DNA from: Tetradesmus obliquus
Taxonomy: Eukaryota > Chlorophyta > Chlorophyceae > Sphaeropleales > Scenedesmaceae
Reading direction: 5' to 3'
Assembly: GCA_030272155.1 (NCBI GenBank)
Contig: CP126195.1
Location: forward strand, 5,191,001-5,255,000
Length of the DNA: 64,000 bases
The notes under the pieces were generated by a model. The model was not told the origin of the DNA. It saw only the letters and a list, made by a program, of their open reading frames with translations, and ran no database searches. Each line of letters starts with the position of its first letter. Position 1 is the first letter of the stretch. The translations under genes and the position numbers were made by a program. Of the stretch, positions 25,067 to 36,971 are shown in pieces.

Positions 25067-27792
25067 TTGCAGCCCCAATGTGAGCGCGGTGATGTCGTGC
25101 TTGGCGCTGACAGTGTCAATGATGCCGTCCAGCGTGCCTGCACGTCATACAACAGCGGGTGCAGCACATTGCAGCACGATGAGTGCACGTTGCAGCAAGG
25201 CGGACACGGTGTTGAAGATGCCATCCAGCGTGCCTGTGCGTTGCATCGAAAGGCAGGTGGCAGCTGCAGCAGGCATGCTTGATTACAGGTAAAATGAAGG
25301 CAGTTGTATCACACGCAGGTATGCTGTACTGCGGATTGTTGAGTGACATGCGGCGGGCTGTGCGCTTCATTGTCAGACGCGCATTGCAGCACTCGCAAGC
25401 TTGCAAAACCCAGCCACAGACGCCGCGCTGCATTGCGGCTGCTGCCATTGCTTCCAGCACTGCTGCCGCTCTCATCAAGCGCAGGCTACGGCGCGCAGTG
25501 CTGCTGCTGCTGCATTGGTCTCACAGAGTTTCACCGCACCCCCCTCCTCCCTCCCCATTCATTCTTGCGCACCTGCAGCCGCCTTGAGTGCGTCTGCGTC
25601 GCCTGAGGGGATGATAGCCTTGGCGCCCATGGCAATGGCCTCAGCCTCCTTGGCCTTGCTCCTGCGATTCGAAACAGGAAATGATAGTTTGAAATGAGTT
25701 TGAATTGCATGTGAGTGTTTACTTGTCAGCCTTGGCGCCCATGGCAATGGCCTCAGCTTCCTTGGCCTTGCTCCTGCAGTTGGTAGATAGAGGGGGTGAT
25801 GGGAAAAGGAACTCGAACGTGTTTCAGTGCTTGCGGGGTGTCAGCGACCGTCAGCCGGCAGTGCAGAAATCGCCTCAGCTTCGCTGGGCTTTGCAAGCAC
25901 TGTACTGCCTTCTTTTATGATATTCTAGGGCCAGGATAAGAGCCAGATGCACAGTTAAAAATGCTTGAGGTCAATACAGCCTCCAAAGGCACTTCAAAAA
26001 GGTCTATTGAAGCACACATATTCATCATAGCCGCACCTGCTGATGACGTACACCTCGCAGCCAAAGGCCACACCAAACTTGACAGCCATGTGGCCCAGCC
26101 CACCCAGGCCCACCTGGCAGCAGCAGCAGCAGCAGCGGCAGCGGCGGCGCAGTAGCCATGGCAACAACAACACAATCTTACAGCTGCGTTCTCCTCCTAC
26201 AGCATTGTATGTTGGCCGTGCAGCTGCCGCAGCACAGCCAGCTGCATGCAACAAGTGCATGCAACAAGTGCAGCAATCGTGGCTGCACAATGAGCCGGAG
26301 CGCAGCTGCCTACTACGTCTTGACATAAAAAAACAAGGCTGACACCACACGTCTGTCTTAGGTGCAGATAATAGATGTCAGCAGGTGCGCACCACTCCGA
26401 CCTTGAGCCCAGGCCTGTCCAGGCCGTGGTCCTTGTAGGGCGCAACAGCTGCCAGGTACACATGACACTTGATACAATGTAACATGATGTAACATGACAA
26501 GAAATAACAAGTCGCGCGCGCCACTCCGATCTTGAGCCTCGGCTTGTCCGGCCCGCGGTCCTTGTGGGGCGCAACAGCTGCCAGCTACACGTGACACTTG
26601 ATACTATGTAACATGCTGTAACATGACGAAACATAACATAAAATAACAAGTTGTGCGCACCACGCCGATCTTGAGCCCTGGCTTGTCCAGGCCGTGGTCC
26701 TTGTAGGGCGCGTAGGTGGTGATGCCCGCACACAGCAGCGGCGCAACGCCCGCCAGGTCAAGGTTGGCGGGGATGGTGTACGCGTGGCTGCAAAGGCCAA
26801 AAAACAACAGCCGATAGGCAAGAAATGGCGTTGGTTGATAAGCATTTGACCAATGGTTTGGAAAGAGGGCGGTAGCGGCCCCACACCAGCTAGGTCCAGG
26901 TTGGCGGGGATGGTGTACGCGTGGCTGCATGGCAAGGAATCATCAAACATGGCAGCAGCAGCAGGTCAGCCGCGCACGATAAAGCAGCTGCTGCAGAGAC
27001 CAGCAAACACACTGATCACAGTAGCTAATATCCATTGCCAGTAGGGTCTGCGCAACTCACTCGTCAGCGATCACCACGTGTGTTGAGTAGCCGCCCTGCG
27101 CCAGCAGGCTGTCATAATGCGTGGCATCAAAAAAAGATTCCAACCAGGCCACCAGAAACATTTGGCCAGCCGTCCACAATCAAGCAGCTGCTACAGAGAC
27201 CAGTAAACACACTGATCACAGCATTATAACTCATATCCATTGCCAGTAGGGTCTGCGCAACTCACTCGTCAGCAATCACCACGTGTGTTGAGTAGCCGCC
27301 CTGCGCTGGCAGGCCATCGTAATGCGTGGCATTATACGTGTATACCAGCTTGGGGCAGAAGATCTGCTCGCCCTTGCCGCACTGCGCGCAGCTGCGGCAG
27401 CTGTCCACAAACACGCCCACGCCGGCCCTGTCACCAAGCTTGAACTTGCTGACGCCGCTGCCCACCTCGGTCACGATGCCGACGATCTCGTGGCTGCGGC
27501 AGCAGCAGCGGCAGCAGCGGGTGCGGCAGCAAGACGGGGATCAGCGGGCGTGAAGGGCGTGAAGACGGGTGCAGCTGCTGTTACCTGCTGCTGTGCTAGC
27601 AACTACACAAGAAGGGTTGCGGGCATGCTGCTGCAGCAGCTGATGATGTTGATGGCGGTTGCATGTCATCATGAAGTTCACAGTGCTATTGCGTCTTCCC
27701 GCCAGGAGGTTCCCACTGCTCACCCTGGCACCACTGGGTACTTGGCGGGCCCCCAGTCACCCTTGATGGTGTGCAGGTCACTGTGGCACATG

Positions 27793-27841
<49 letters not shown>

Positions 27842-29819
27842 TTGTTAGCAGAAACACGTGACAAGACACCTGTGGCGTGCCAGCATTGCAGGTGCTGGTG
27901 GTCACTGTGTACCATGGCTTGGCGGCATCTGCCCACAAACAGAAAGCAACTGTGTAGTTCTGTATCCTGCCACCCAATCTGCTGCTGTCTACCAGCATGT
28001 CTGCAACCCGGCTGTTGCTGTTGCAGCAGCCGCTGCTGTTGGCCAGCAGCTGTGGTGCTGATGCTTCTGCTCCCTCTACTGTTGCCACTGCCCCTGTTTG
28101 TACCATGCTTCCCACAGCTGGCCCTGCCTGCCTGTTATGTGATGATCTTATTGTCAGCCAAGATGCTACAGCTGCCGCTGGCTGCTAGCAGTCCTGCTGC
28201 CTTGTGTCCCTCACCTGCCTGCATGTGATTCTGAGGACCACACTGCTGGCTAAGCTCATGCATCTGCTGCTGCTGCTTGTCAGCACTCCTGCAACACCAA
28301 AGCCCTCCCCTGCTGCCGCTGCTGCCACCGCCGTCGCTGCTGCTGCTGCCATGGAGTTCCCTGCCCCCGCGCCCGCCTGCGTGCGTGATCTTGATCACAA
28401 CATCAATGGCCAAGCTGCTGCTGCTGCTGCTGTCACCATAAATTGATGGCTATCCAAGCCCCCTGCTGCCCCCACCTGTGTGTGTGATCTTGATGACCAC
28501 ATCATTAGGCTGCGCTGGCACAGCTGCTGCTGCTGCTCCCCAGCACTCCTGCAAGCACGCCCCTGTTCCGGCTGCCGTCGTCACTGCCGCTGCTGCTGCT
28601 ACGCCATATTATCCCGTGCACTCCCCTTACTTGCGTGTGTGATCTTGATCACGACATCATTAGGCTGCCGCCGTCACTGCCACTTCTACTGCTACGCCAT
28701 ATCATCCCGTGCATGCCCTTTACCTGCGTGTGTGATCTTGATGACCACATCTTTAGGCTGCAGCTCCCGCACTCCTGCAACCACATCCCTCCCCTGCTGC
28801 CGCTGCCGCCATCGCTGCTGCTGCTGCTGCCATGAAATTTCCTGCCCCTGCCCCACCTGCGTGTGTGATCTTGATGACCACATCATTGGGCTGCGCTGGC
28901 ACAGCTGCTGCTGCTCCCCAGCACTCCTGCAAGCACGTTCCTTTCCAGCTGCCGCTGTCACTGCCGCTGCTATTATTATGCCATATCATCCCGTGCATCC
29001 CCCAACCCTGCGTGTGTGATCTTAATGACCACATCATCAGGCTGCAGCTGCCGCACTCCTGCAACCACATCCCTCCCCAGCTGCCGCTGACGCCATCGCC
29101 GCCGCTGCTGCTGCTGCTGCCATGAGATTCCCTGCACCTGCCCCTACCTGCGTGTGTGATCTTGATGACCACGTCATTAGGCTGCAGCTCCCGCCGGCTG
29201 AATTTGTAGGGGGCCAGAGTGCCGCTGCTGTCACGCGCAGCCCAGCCCAGGCAGTTGCCCTCGGCACCCTCCACTAATGCAGACTGCAGATAGGGAAAGC
29301 AGCAGCAGCAGCATCAGCAGCAGCAGCAGCAGCAGCAGGTCAGGTGGATGTTGAGCCGCCCAGCCCAGGCAGTTGACCTCAGCACCCTCCACTGACGCGG
29401 CCTGCGGCAAAAGGAAGGCAATGCATGACAAGGTATACAACATCCGCACATGCATGCAATTGCATGCAACGAACAGCACAAGTGCTGCCTGGCTGCTGCC
29501 GGTTTGCCGCGCTGTGGCAACGTGCAAGGATACACCAGGCGGTCCTGAGTGCAAGAGCTGCAGCAGCAAAAGCAGCACTGGCAAGCAAAGAACACATAAC
29601 AATTAACCAAAGGTAGCGCTGCTTGTATTGAGATGCATGTTTGCCTGCTTGGTTGCAGCAATTGTGTGGCTGGCAGTACGCGCCAAGTGGGGCCATGACT
29701 GGCAACTGCTGCTTGCAACCAACCTGGCTAGGCTTGGCGAACGCCTTTGCAAACGCATCAAACTCGACCGCATCTGCGATCGAAACAATTGACAGCGATG
29801 AGATTGGCTGTCCCGCCAT
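24018..29819 (-). CDS. Zinc-dependent alcohol dehydrogenase, cinnamyl-alcohol dehydrogenase family
   Basis: Exons: 29819-29724, 29283-29148, 27793-27724, 27493-27266, 26787-26661, 26113-26037, 25661-25573, 25017-24873, 24480-24384, 24119-24018; 1167 nt, 388 residues, phases closing. Landmarks in order: GMCHSDLH (catalytic Zn Cys), PGHE, four structural-Zn cysteines in [26 protein letters not shown] (third Zn ligand), Rossmann [11 protein letters not shown], and DVKFRFVID at the end. This is the MDR family of plant CAD and bacterial YahK, NADP(H)-dependent reductases of aldehydes to alcohols, usually cytosolic. The first exon (32 residues) is longer than family norms. Its ATG at 29817-29819 lies close to an AG that could instead splice it to upstream exons. 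Almost every exon has decayed copies in the flanking introns. Physiological substrate cannot be told. Confidence 0.93.
24733..25240. repeat. Ghost copies around dehydrogenase exon 24873-25017
   Basis: The donor-edge part (encoding [15 protein letters not shown]) is repeated at 24733-24790. The acceptor-edge part ([15 protein letters not shown]) is repeated at 25085-25137 and, more decayed, at 25205-25237. The exon thus has ghosts on both sides. Confidence 0.9.
25605..25775. repeat. Duplicated acceptor edge of dehydrogenase exon 25573-25661
   Basis: 25728-25773 repeats the segment encoding [14 protein letters not shown] with a better CTGCAG acceptor than the in-place copy, but has no donor. 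Confidence 0.85.
26385..26930. repeat. Ghost copies around dehydrogenase exon 26661-26787
   Basis: The donor edge ([15 protein letters not shown]) recurs at about 26391-26450 and 26520-26580, spacing about 130-140 bp. The acceptor edge ([13 protein letters not shown]) recurs at 26885-26925. Confidence 0.9.
27050..27330. repeat. Duplicated donor edge of dehydrogenase exon 27266-27493
   Basis: 27036-27120 and 27241-27325 are near-identical (about 205 bp apart) and include the [12 protein letters not shown] coding and GTGAGT donor. The intron segment between them is duplicated as well. Confidence 0.9.
27797..27836. repeat. (CAG)n, sense-strand (CTG)n before a 3' splice site
   Basis: About 13 triplets immediately upstream (minus strand) of the acceptor of exon 27724-27793. 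Confidence 0.9.
28375..29215. repeat. Seven-copy array of the donor edge of dehydrogenase exon 29148-29283
   Basis: The block encoding [14 protein letters not shown] recurs at about 28382, 28480, 28631, 28725, 28860, 29010 and 29150 (real). Spacing alternates between about 95 and 150 bp. Units also include about 60-100 bp of intron with (CTG)n. Confidence 0.9.
29223..29405. repeat. Duplicated acceptor edge of dehydrogenase exon 29148-29283
   Basis: 29340-29403 repeats the segment encoding [14 protein letters not shown] with its own CCGCAG acceptor. A (CAG)n run lies between the copies. Confidence 0.85.
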
Positions 29820-29824
29820 GGCAT

Positions 29825-30894
29825 CATGAGTGGTGATGCTGCTGCCGGGTGAGCAGGTGCTGCTGCTCCGTGCGTACCGCTGCCCTCCACCAGGCTCTTC
29901 ACAGATGCTGCGTCTCCGTAGATTGCAGAAGCTTCAACCAGTTTCTGTGAGGAAAACGGGGCGCGTTGAGCAATTGCTTCTGGAAACGGCTTCCACTGGT
30001 AATCCGGACCCAGCAAAAGCACACCTCTGACTCGATGGAATCTGATCCACCCAGCTGATGCAGCAGAGCAAATTCACGCGGGAACGCCTTGGCGTCCGCG
30101 TTCTTGACTTGCACGCGAGGCATCCTGAGGCAGTAACTTGCGTTCTGGTGTTCGTAAGCAGTGACTGTGTCAACGCAATACGTGCAACAAAATTTGCCAG
30201 ACTTACTGATGCTTGCGTGAGAAAGGTGCCGTGAAGCATCCTGCTTGCTGCTCATCGGTGATGCTGCTGCGTTATATATGTGTTTCAGGGCGCAGCAGCT
30301 CCCAGGCAGCCAGCACTCGCCCACACCAACCAAGCTAATAAAACAGAATTGCTCGAAGACGCATCCACCATAGCACCGGTGCTGCGGCTGTGCCTTACGC
30401 TGTCACTTGACAAACAATCCAAGGTTGCACTCTAACTTAGAGGAAGCCGCCTCACTGTGAAGCTGCTCATATAAAGAAAGTTGCCGAATTGCATTCATTA
30501 CAAGCATCAGCATCATGCAACATAATGCGCACTCACATGGCAAGAAGTGGTCCCCCGAAAGGCCACCATGGCTGCTGAACCTCAGATTAGCATGTGCAGC
30601 TCCTGCTTCTGCTCCTATGTCGTCTAGTATTACCTGCAATCATAACAACACCTGGTCAGCGCCGTCCCGAAGAGCCACGATGCCCTTCGGGGGCAACGGC
30701 ACTGACAGTCTTCGATCCTCTTGTAGTCCTTGGTAGCCTGGGTAGTGACACCTTGTCAGTGACTCCACTTGGTTGACACCGTAGCTCAGATTGAAGTTGA
30801 AGTTTTCCTCGCAAGAAGCAGGAGTGGCAGTAGTGTAAATTGCATGTAATGGGGGAGTGTGTATGCCTGCTTTACCGTTTCGTACTACTGTCAT
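29825..30894 (-). CDS. Unrecognised multi-exon coding region upstream of the dehydrogenase
   Basis: Protein-like minus-strand segments with plausible splice sites: 30537-30633 (VILDDIGAEAGAAHANLRFS..., GTGAGT donor), a segment starting at the ATG near 30274 (MSSKQDASRHLSHASIS), a segment near 30123 (MPRVQVKNADAKAFPREF) with donor GTGTGC, and a segment from about 29942 (KLVEASAIYGDAASVKSL). A further open stretch 30640-30894 begins with an ATG. Some junction phases fit only with weak donors. No domain is recognised. It may be a separate gene or 5' exons of the dehydrogenase, since the last piece can splice in phase to AG/CCAATC inside the dehydrogenase first exon. Confidence 0.35.
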
Positions 30895-32111
30895 TCAAAG
30901 TTGACTGTCCTAGTGACCATGTATGGCCTGTTGTCAATTTTGTCGTCCTTTATCAGACGACGGGCGCTCAGCGCTCCCCATCGTCACGTGCGAGTGATCG
31001 TATGGGATGTGTTATATGCATTGAGGATACCTCTTTGGTGTATGAGCACCTACTTTTCCCCTGACAGTATAGGCATGTGTTTAGTTCCTTATTATATAAC
31101 AGTAACTCCTAGTTCATGAGTGCGTCAGTACAGGCAAAATGTAAGGTGTAACGTGTAGGTTTGAAATAAATCTCGCGTACATTGTATGGTGAGTTGCATG
31201 TGGTGAGTATCTTGCACGAACGTCATGTTAACTGGATGATGTTGTGATGATCGGCTATGACAGTTTTGGTTCTGCTTATGTGAAATGTTTGTGAACAGTA
31301 TCACATCCACATATGCTCCACCAGATGCAAAATGACCAATTCTACGCAAAGCCAGGATCCCGAAGGACGCTGTTCATGCACAGCTGCGCACCTTCAAGCA
31401 ATGCTAAGCCAGAAGATGCATGACGCACAGCTGCACCCAACACTGGCCCTATACATCTGGCAAGTGGCTCGACATGACTTCAGCTGTGTTGCAATCAGGC
31501 AAAAGTCAGCTCAGAACACGCCACGGTGTGGCCATGCCATGGCTGGCCAGCACAGCCCTGTGCACCCATCATCATGTCTACTCTACAAGTATGCCCAACG
31601 TCCAACTCGCTCTCTTCTGCCGGTGCCACCTAGAGTGTGCAGTGCACACATGCCGGTGCATACATGCCGCCAGCCTCTCTCCTGCACTACTCCAGCTGCT
31701 CTTCCAACATACAACTGCTGTCCCAGTCCGCCACCTGCTGTTGGCATTCTCTCTGCCCGACAGCTGGGGCCCAGCTGCTGTCTTTTTCCCAGCTGCTGTT
31801 TCACCAAGATGCCGCCCCGGTCAGACCCTTGATGCTACGCCAGCTGCTTGTCTGCAACCACAATGCAGTCACATGGTGCCAACCTCTGAAAATACAGTTT
31901 TTTTGTTACCAGGGGGGAAGGAATCCTACTGGCTCGCTACCACAGCACAATTGGGCAAGCCCAATTGTCGGGAGCGGGAGGCAGTGCCACACCAGCAGAA
32001 CACGTCACAACACCCTATACAGGAGGTGCCCAGCGCTCGGACCAAAAAATAAGCGGGGGAGTTGAAAAGACAGTTTTACGCATGGTAAATGGTGCTATTC
32101 TCTCTTGCACG
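30895..32111. other. Intergenic, AT-richer than the surroundings
   Basis: Contains the 3' flank of the RraA-family gene (stop at 32112) and the upstream side of the doubtful gene at 29825-30894. Overlapping plus-strand open frames at 31332-32065 lack any domain or splice pattern. Nothing else is recognisable. Confidence 0.5.
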
Positions 32112-33229
32112 CTACTCCAACTGCTTCCTGGAAATCAAGATGCCGTCCCTGTCAGCATATACCCAGTCACCCGGCCGCACATCCACGCCCTGCACCGTCA
32201 CCGGCACCTGCGCCTGGCCCTGGTCTGCTGCCGCCTTGTCACTTTTCAGGGGGCAGGTGCCCAGTGCTTTCACCCCCAGGGCCATGCCGGCCATGGCCTG
32301 GCTGTCTCGGATCGGGCCATCCACCACTATGCCCTGCATATGGGGTTCGAAATCAAGTTACAACACAGGGTTTGAGGGCGGGATGAAACACAAAGCAGTA
32401 ACAATTGTCAGCCACCCCCCCCCTGGGCCATGCTGGCCATGGCCTGGCTGTCTCGGATGGGGCCATCCACCACTATGCCCTGCAGGGGGGTAAATTGAAA
32501 TATTAAATAACAAAGCAGTAAAGTAAGCAGTCACAAATGTGAGCGGCCACCCCCAGGGCCATGCTGGCCATGGCCTGGCTGCCACATAAATTTTTACAAG
32601 TGTCACTGCTTCGTGTTAACATTTGTAAGCCGCCCACCCCAGGGCCATGCTGCTCATGGCCTGGCTGTCACAGATGGGGCCATCCACCACTATGCCCTGT
32701 TCAGCGGATGAAAGAGGTCGATGCAATGCGAAGCGATACGTAAGCAAAACAGTATAAGCCAACAGGGCAATTGCCATGCTGGCCATGGCCTGGCTGTCAC
32801 GGATGGGGCCATCCACCACTATGCCCTGCAGGGGGGGTGGGGGGTGGGGGAAGGTGGGTCACACACAGGGTTGAAGGGGCGGATAACTTAAAAAGCAGAA
32901 TTGGCCCAACAAAGAAGACCTTCAGAAGCCGCCCTGCACTGCTGCTACAGAACAACTGCAAGCAAGTTTGACCATGTCATTGGTTTTCGGCTCACCGCCC
33001 AGCCGTGCTTCACGCCCAGCTCCCCCAGCCTGCCCTGCACTGCTGTGATAAACTCACTGCCACAGGCTGTTAAAAAATAATAATCCATGTATAATCTTGG
33101 AAAACAGGCAGCTCACCGCCCAGCCGTGCTTCACGCCCAGCTCCCCCAGGGCGTCGCCCACCAGTGCGCAGCGCAGGCCGCCGCCACCCGCCACCACCAG
33201 CACGCGGCCCTCACCAGGACCCTCCAGCG

Positions 33230-33314
<85 letters not shown>

Positions 33315-33728
33315 TAAAGGATGATTGGGGTTGACAGTGCAACAAACGCACACCATGTGGCAGCAGCTACCTCTCCCTCACGAGGACATTGCACTACAGG
33401 CTGCACCAGACGCCACCACGCCACACTATAGGCATAACAGTAAATGCACACGCATGCAAGCTGAGGCTGTATTCCTGCACCTAGATGCTGAGCTGCGGAC
33501 ACTGGTTAGCTGGTACTGTTCAGCTTGACTGTGGTATCAAACAAATACTGTCAAACGTGTCAAGTGCACAGCACAGCATGAGGCGAAGGCTGCTGGCTGG
33601 GCATGAGGCGAAGGCTGCTGGCTGGGCATGCAAGAGACGACTGCTCTGCTCTGCAATCAGCTTGATACCCGGCCTTTCCAGCGCTGTTGGCTAGCTGGTG
33701 CTGGGCTAGCCCTGCTGCTACCCGTACA

Positions 33729-33765
<37 letters not shown>

Positions 33766-34696
33766 GAGTCCGATGCTGCTCACCTTCCTGACCAGCGTGT
33801 TGCATTCGTGACACTTCACAGTGGACGCTGGTCCCGAAAATGTTTTGTGGCCACCGTAGCACCTACGCAGCATCGGAAGCACGCTGATCAGTCATCCCGT
33901 TGCTGTTGCCACGTAAGGAGCAGCTCGACCGCTGCCTGCTGCTTTCCCGACAACGTGACACGCACAAAGGGTTGATATAAAAGTATAACACCTCGTTGAC
34001 GCTGAGTTGCACGGATGATGTTGAGGGCGAGCAATGCAGCTGCCGATTAGGAGAAGTTATGCTCACTTGAATACGCCTGGCAGCACTGCCACGGACTTGT
34101 CTCCAGCTAGATAAGTCGCAATATCACCTGCATTTGCAAGCTTTCATGTTCTGATCTGATGCAGGGGCGGCCACGACAGTACAGACTCAGTGCTGCTGCT
34201 GCTTGTGGGACTACTGTTGCTGTTGCTGGCGGTGTGAACCGCCTATTTGCACAAGAAGATGCTCACCAATGTGTTTGTCACATAAGTCAGCAGTTTGAGC
34301 CATTCTGGGCTGTGTCTTGAGAAATATGACCGACTAGGATCACACGGTGCCTTGCAGGATATGCAATGTAGGTAGAGGTGCAGCAGCAAAGTCGTGTTGA
34401 GATGCAATGTAACCATTTGAGCGTTTTGAGTAGGACAGATAGTTGGATCCTTACAGCAAGGTGCCCCACCACAACCCTGGTGTGTCAACACTTTCAATGT
34501 CACTGCTGTTTCGGGTTCTCCAGGTGCCACCCTTGCCCCGGCCACTTCAAACTTGCTGTGATGCTTTGGAATGCCTTGTGTCGTGTTTTGTAACTGTATG
34601 TTCCGCATTCAGCACCTGCACGTCGCTCACGCAAATGTCCCACCGTCGGAACTTTGGCTCACACGAGGCACATGCCTCGCTTCCAACATCAGACAT
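32112..34696 (-). CDS. RraA-family protein (aldolase/decarboxylase-like fold)
   Basis: Exons: 34696-34616, 34563-34455, 34127-34067, 33862-33784, 33230-33117, 32333-32112; 666 nt, 221 residues, phases closing. Family landmarks in order: [80 protein letters not shown]. RraA-like proteins include HMG/CHA aldolases with oxaloacetate decarboxylase activity, and the E. coli RNase E regulator RraA. The active-site pattern D-x20-R-D is intact, but the acidic residue expected three positions after that Asp is Ala here, so aldolase activity is doubtful. The N-terminal about 60 residues (two Cys-rich exons) are an extension and less certain. The ATG at 34694-34696 is chosen because upstream sequence overlaps the kinase first exon on the other strand. 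Confidence 0.82.
32275..32835. repeat. Five copies of the acceptor edge of the RraA last exon
   Basis: Blocks encoding [15 protein letters not shown] with the acceptor occur at about 32280-32333 (real), 32430-32485, 32560-32590 (partial), 32640-32700 and 32775-32830. Only the first continues to the stop codon. Confidence 0.9.
33000..33165. repeat. Partial duplication of RraA exon 33117-33230
   Basis: 33000-33035 repeats the segment at 33117-33150 (encoding [10 protein letters not shown]) downstream of the real donor, then diverges. Confidence 0.8.
33235..33312. repeat. Pure (CAG)26 microsatellite next to an RraA acceptor
   Basis: 78 bp of uninterrupted CAG on the plus strand, i.e. (CTG)26 on the sense strand, ending 5 nt from exon 33117-33230. 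It is the longest pure triplet run in the window and likely length-polymorphic. Confidence 0.95.
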
Positions 34697-34768
34697 CCTT
34701 GTTTCATGACTATCCTCAAGTTTTCTCAAGCTGCGTAAGCCAGGCAGTGGCATCAGCTGCAGGTCACT

Positions 34769-35172
34769 ATGGAATCGAGTGAGGAGCTCCTGGAGGATGA
34801 CTTGCACCACGATCCTTACGATCATAAGCCTCCGCCTTTGCGAAGCGAGAGCAAGCGGACACGTGGGTGCCAGCTCTCGCGCAGCAGTCCCAGTAGACAG
34901 CATGCAGCTCAACAGCACAACACCACACCCAGATGCGAGCAGGTTTCGAGGCTAAATGCCGTGCTGCGTTGCTGTGGTCACGCAGGCAACCGAGGCGACA
35001 TAAAGCGGGTCAAGAGCGGGGGATCACTGGTGTCCAAAGCGAGTTGCCTCAGCAGCAGTGACAGCAGCAGCAGCTGCTGTTCCCAGCAACCAGCATATGC
35101 AGCTGTCTGAGCCCTGCATGCCAGCTGCAGTGCTGCCAGCTTTGAATCCTGCCTGCACTGAGCCACACAACT

Positions 35173-35232
<60 letters not shown>

Positions 35233-36331
35233 TGGTACTTCTCTGCAAGAATGGCAACCCATGCAACACTCTGTTCCCTATGGTGGTGTGCAGCTTGCCT
35301 AGCCTGACAGGCTTCTGCATGCTGCAATACCCCCGCAACAGCTGAGCCTTTGCACCTCAGTCATACAATAACAGTGATTATGCATGCAAGCTGGCTTTGA
35401 CAAGTAGCGCAGTGACTCTTTAACTATGCAGCACAGACACAAACGTATGCTGCTGCTTCAAAGCAGCTCAGCTCTTCCTCTTCTGGCCCCGCCTGACGCA
35501 CCTCCTCATCCAAGCCTGCTGTTATGCTCGACCATGCTGCTGCTTTTACTGCTGTGACTCCAAACACACACATAACTCCTGCAAATTTTCTTTCTCGCAG
35601 CTGCCAGGTCCCCACAAGCTGCTGAGAGGCGCAGCTGGGCCACAGCAGCAGCAGCAGCAGCAGCTTGCAGCTGCAGCAGCAGCTGGTCAACATGTCAGCA
35701 GCAGCAGCGGGGCCTCGCAGCATCACGGCAGGCTGCACCACCGCAAGGCCAAGGGGGCCAAGCAGAAGGCCATCCTGCAAGCAAGGGCCTTCAAGGTGCG
35801 AGTGGTGTGAGTTTTGGGTGTCGTGGGTTAGGACAGGTGGTGGGCGTGGGTTGTGAGTGCAGCAGTGGCAGCAGAAGTAGCAGCAGCATCTCTGTGTCGC
35901 AATCCTGCAAGCAACAGTTGTTGATAGGGATCATATAGTGGGGTTGAAGTTGGAAATACCATCCTATTGGTGCAGCAGCACGCATGCCAGCAGCAGCAGC
36001 AGCAGCAGCAGCAGTAGACAGGCCAAGGGAGCCAAGCAGAAGGCCATCCTGCAAGCACGCGCCTTCCAGGTGTGTTAGTGCAGCAGCAGCAGCAGCACTG
36101 TGGCGCAATCCTGCAAGCAAGACAGCTCCTGTTGTCAAGATGCATGTTGCAGCTGAGGGTCGCCGTAGAAGATGCGTGTAGTGGCAGCAATGGCATCACT
36201 GGCAACAGCAGCAAAGGTAGCAGGCAGCAGTCTCCAGCTCCCACCAGTAAGAGCCGTTAAGATGAATGTTACAGCTGAGCGTTGCAGGTGAACCAGCATC
36301 CTGCTTCTGTAGCTGACAGTAGCAGCGCAAG

Positions 36332-36381
<50 letters not shown>

Positions 36382-36940
36382 AGCAGCGTACCGCCGCCTC
36401 GCCAGTAAGGCTGCTGTGTCAGTGCTTGGTGGTTGCAGTGTGCTGCTCATTGACCACGCTCACCTGAGCTCACCGCTGCTGCTGCTGCTGCTGCTGCTGC
36501 TGCCGCACCCCGCAGGAGCTTGACATGACCATCGAGCTGCTGGGCATTGACAGCAGCAGGCACGCAGCAGCAGCAGGCCTCATCGGCGCGCCGCTGCCCG
36601 ACAGGCTGGCAGCAGCAGCAGCAGGCTTTGCGCCTGGCCTGATTACCGGGCCACTGTCTGCAGGCACGCTGTCTGCTGCTGCTGCTAGCCCGGGATGGGC
36701 CACACCGCCAGCTATTGCATCAGCTTGTTACACACCACGAGCAGTAGCAGCAGCAGCAGCAGCGGGTGTGGGTGCGGCGTACGGTGTGGCTGGGATTGGG
36801 GTTGTTCCTGCAAGTGGGCGGGCCAGCCGCAGCAGTAGCGTGGGAAGCGGAGCGCTGCTCGGGCGGGCTGGCAGCAGGCTGGCAGCAGCAGCAGCAGTAG
36901 CAGTGGCGGCGGCTGCAGAAGGATGCAGTGCTGCTGCCTG

Positions 36941-36971
<31 letters not shown>

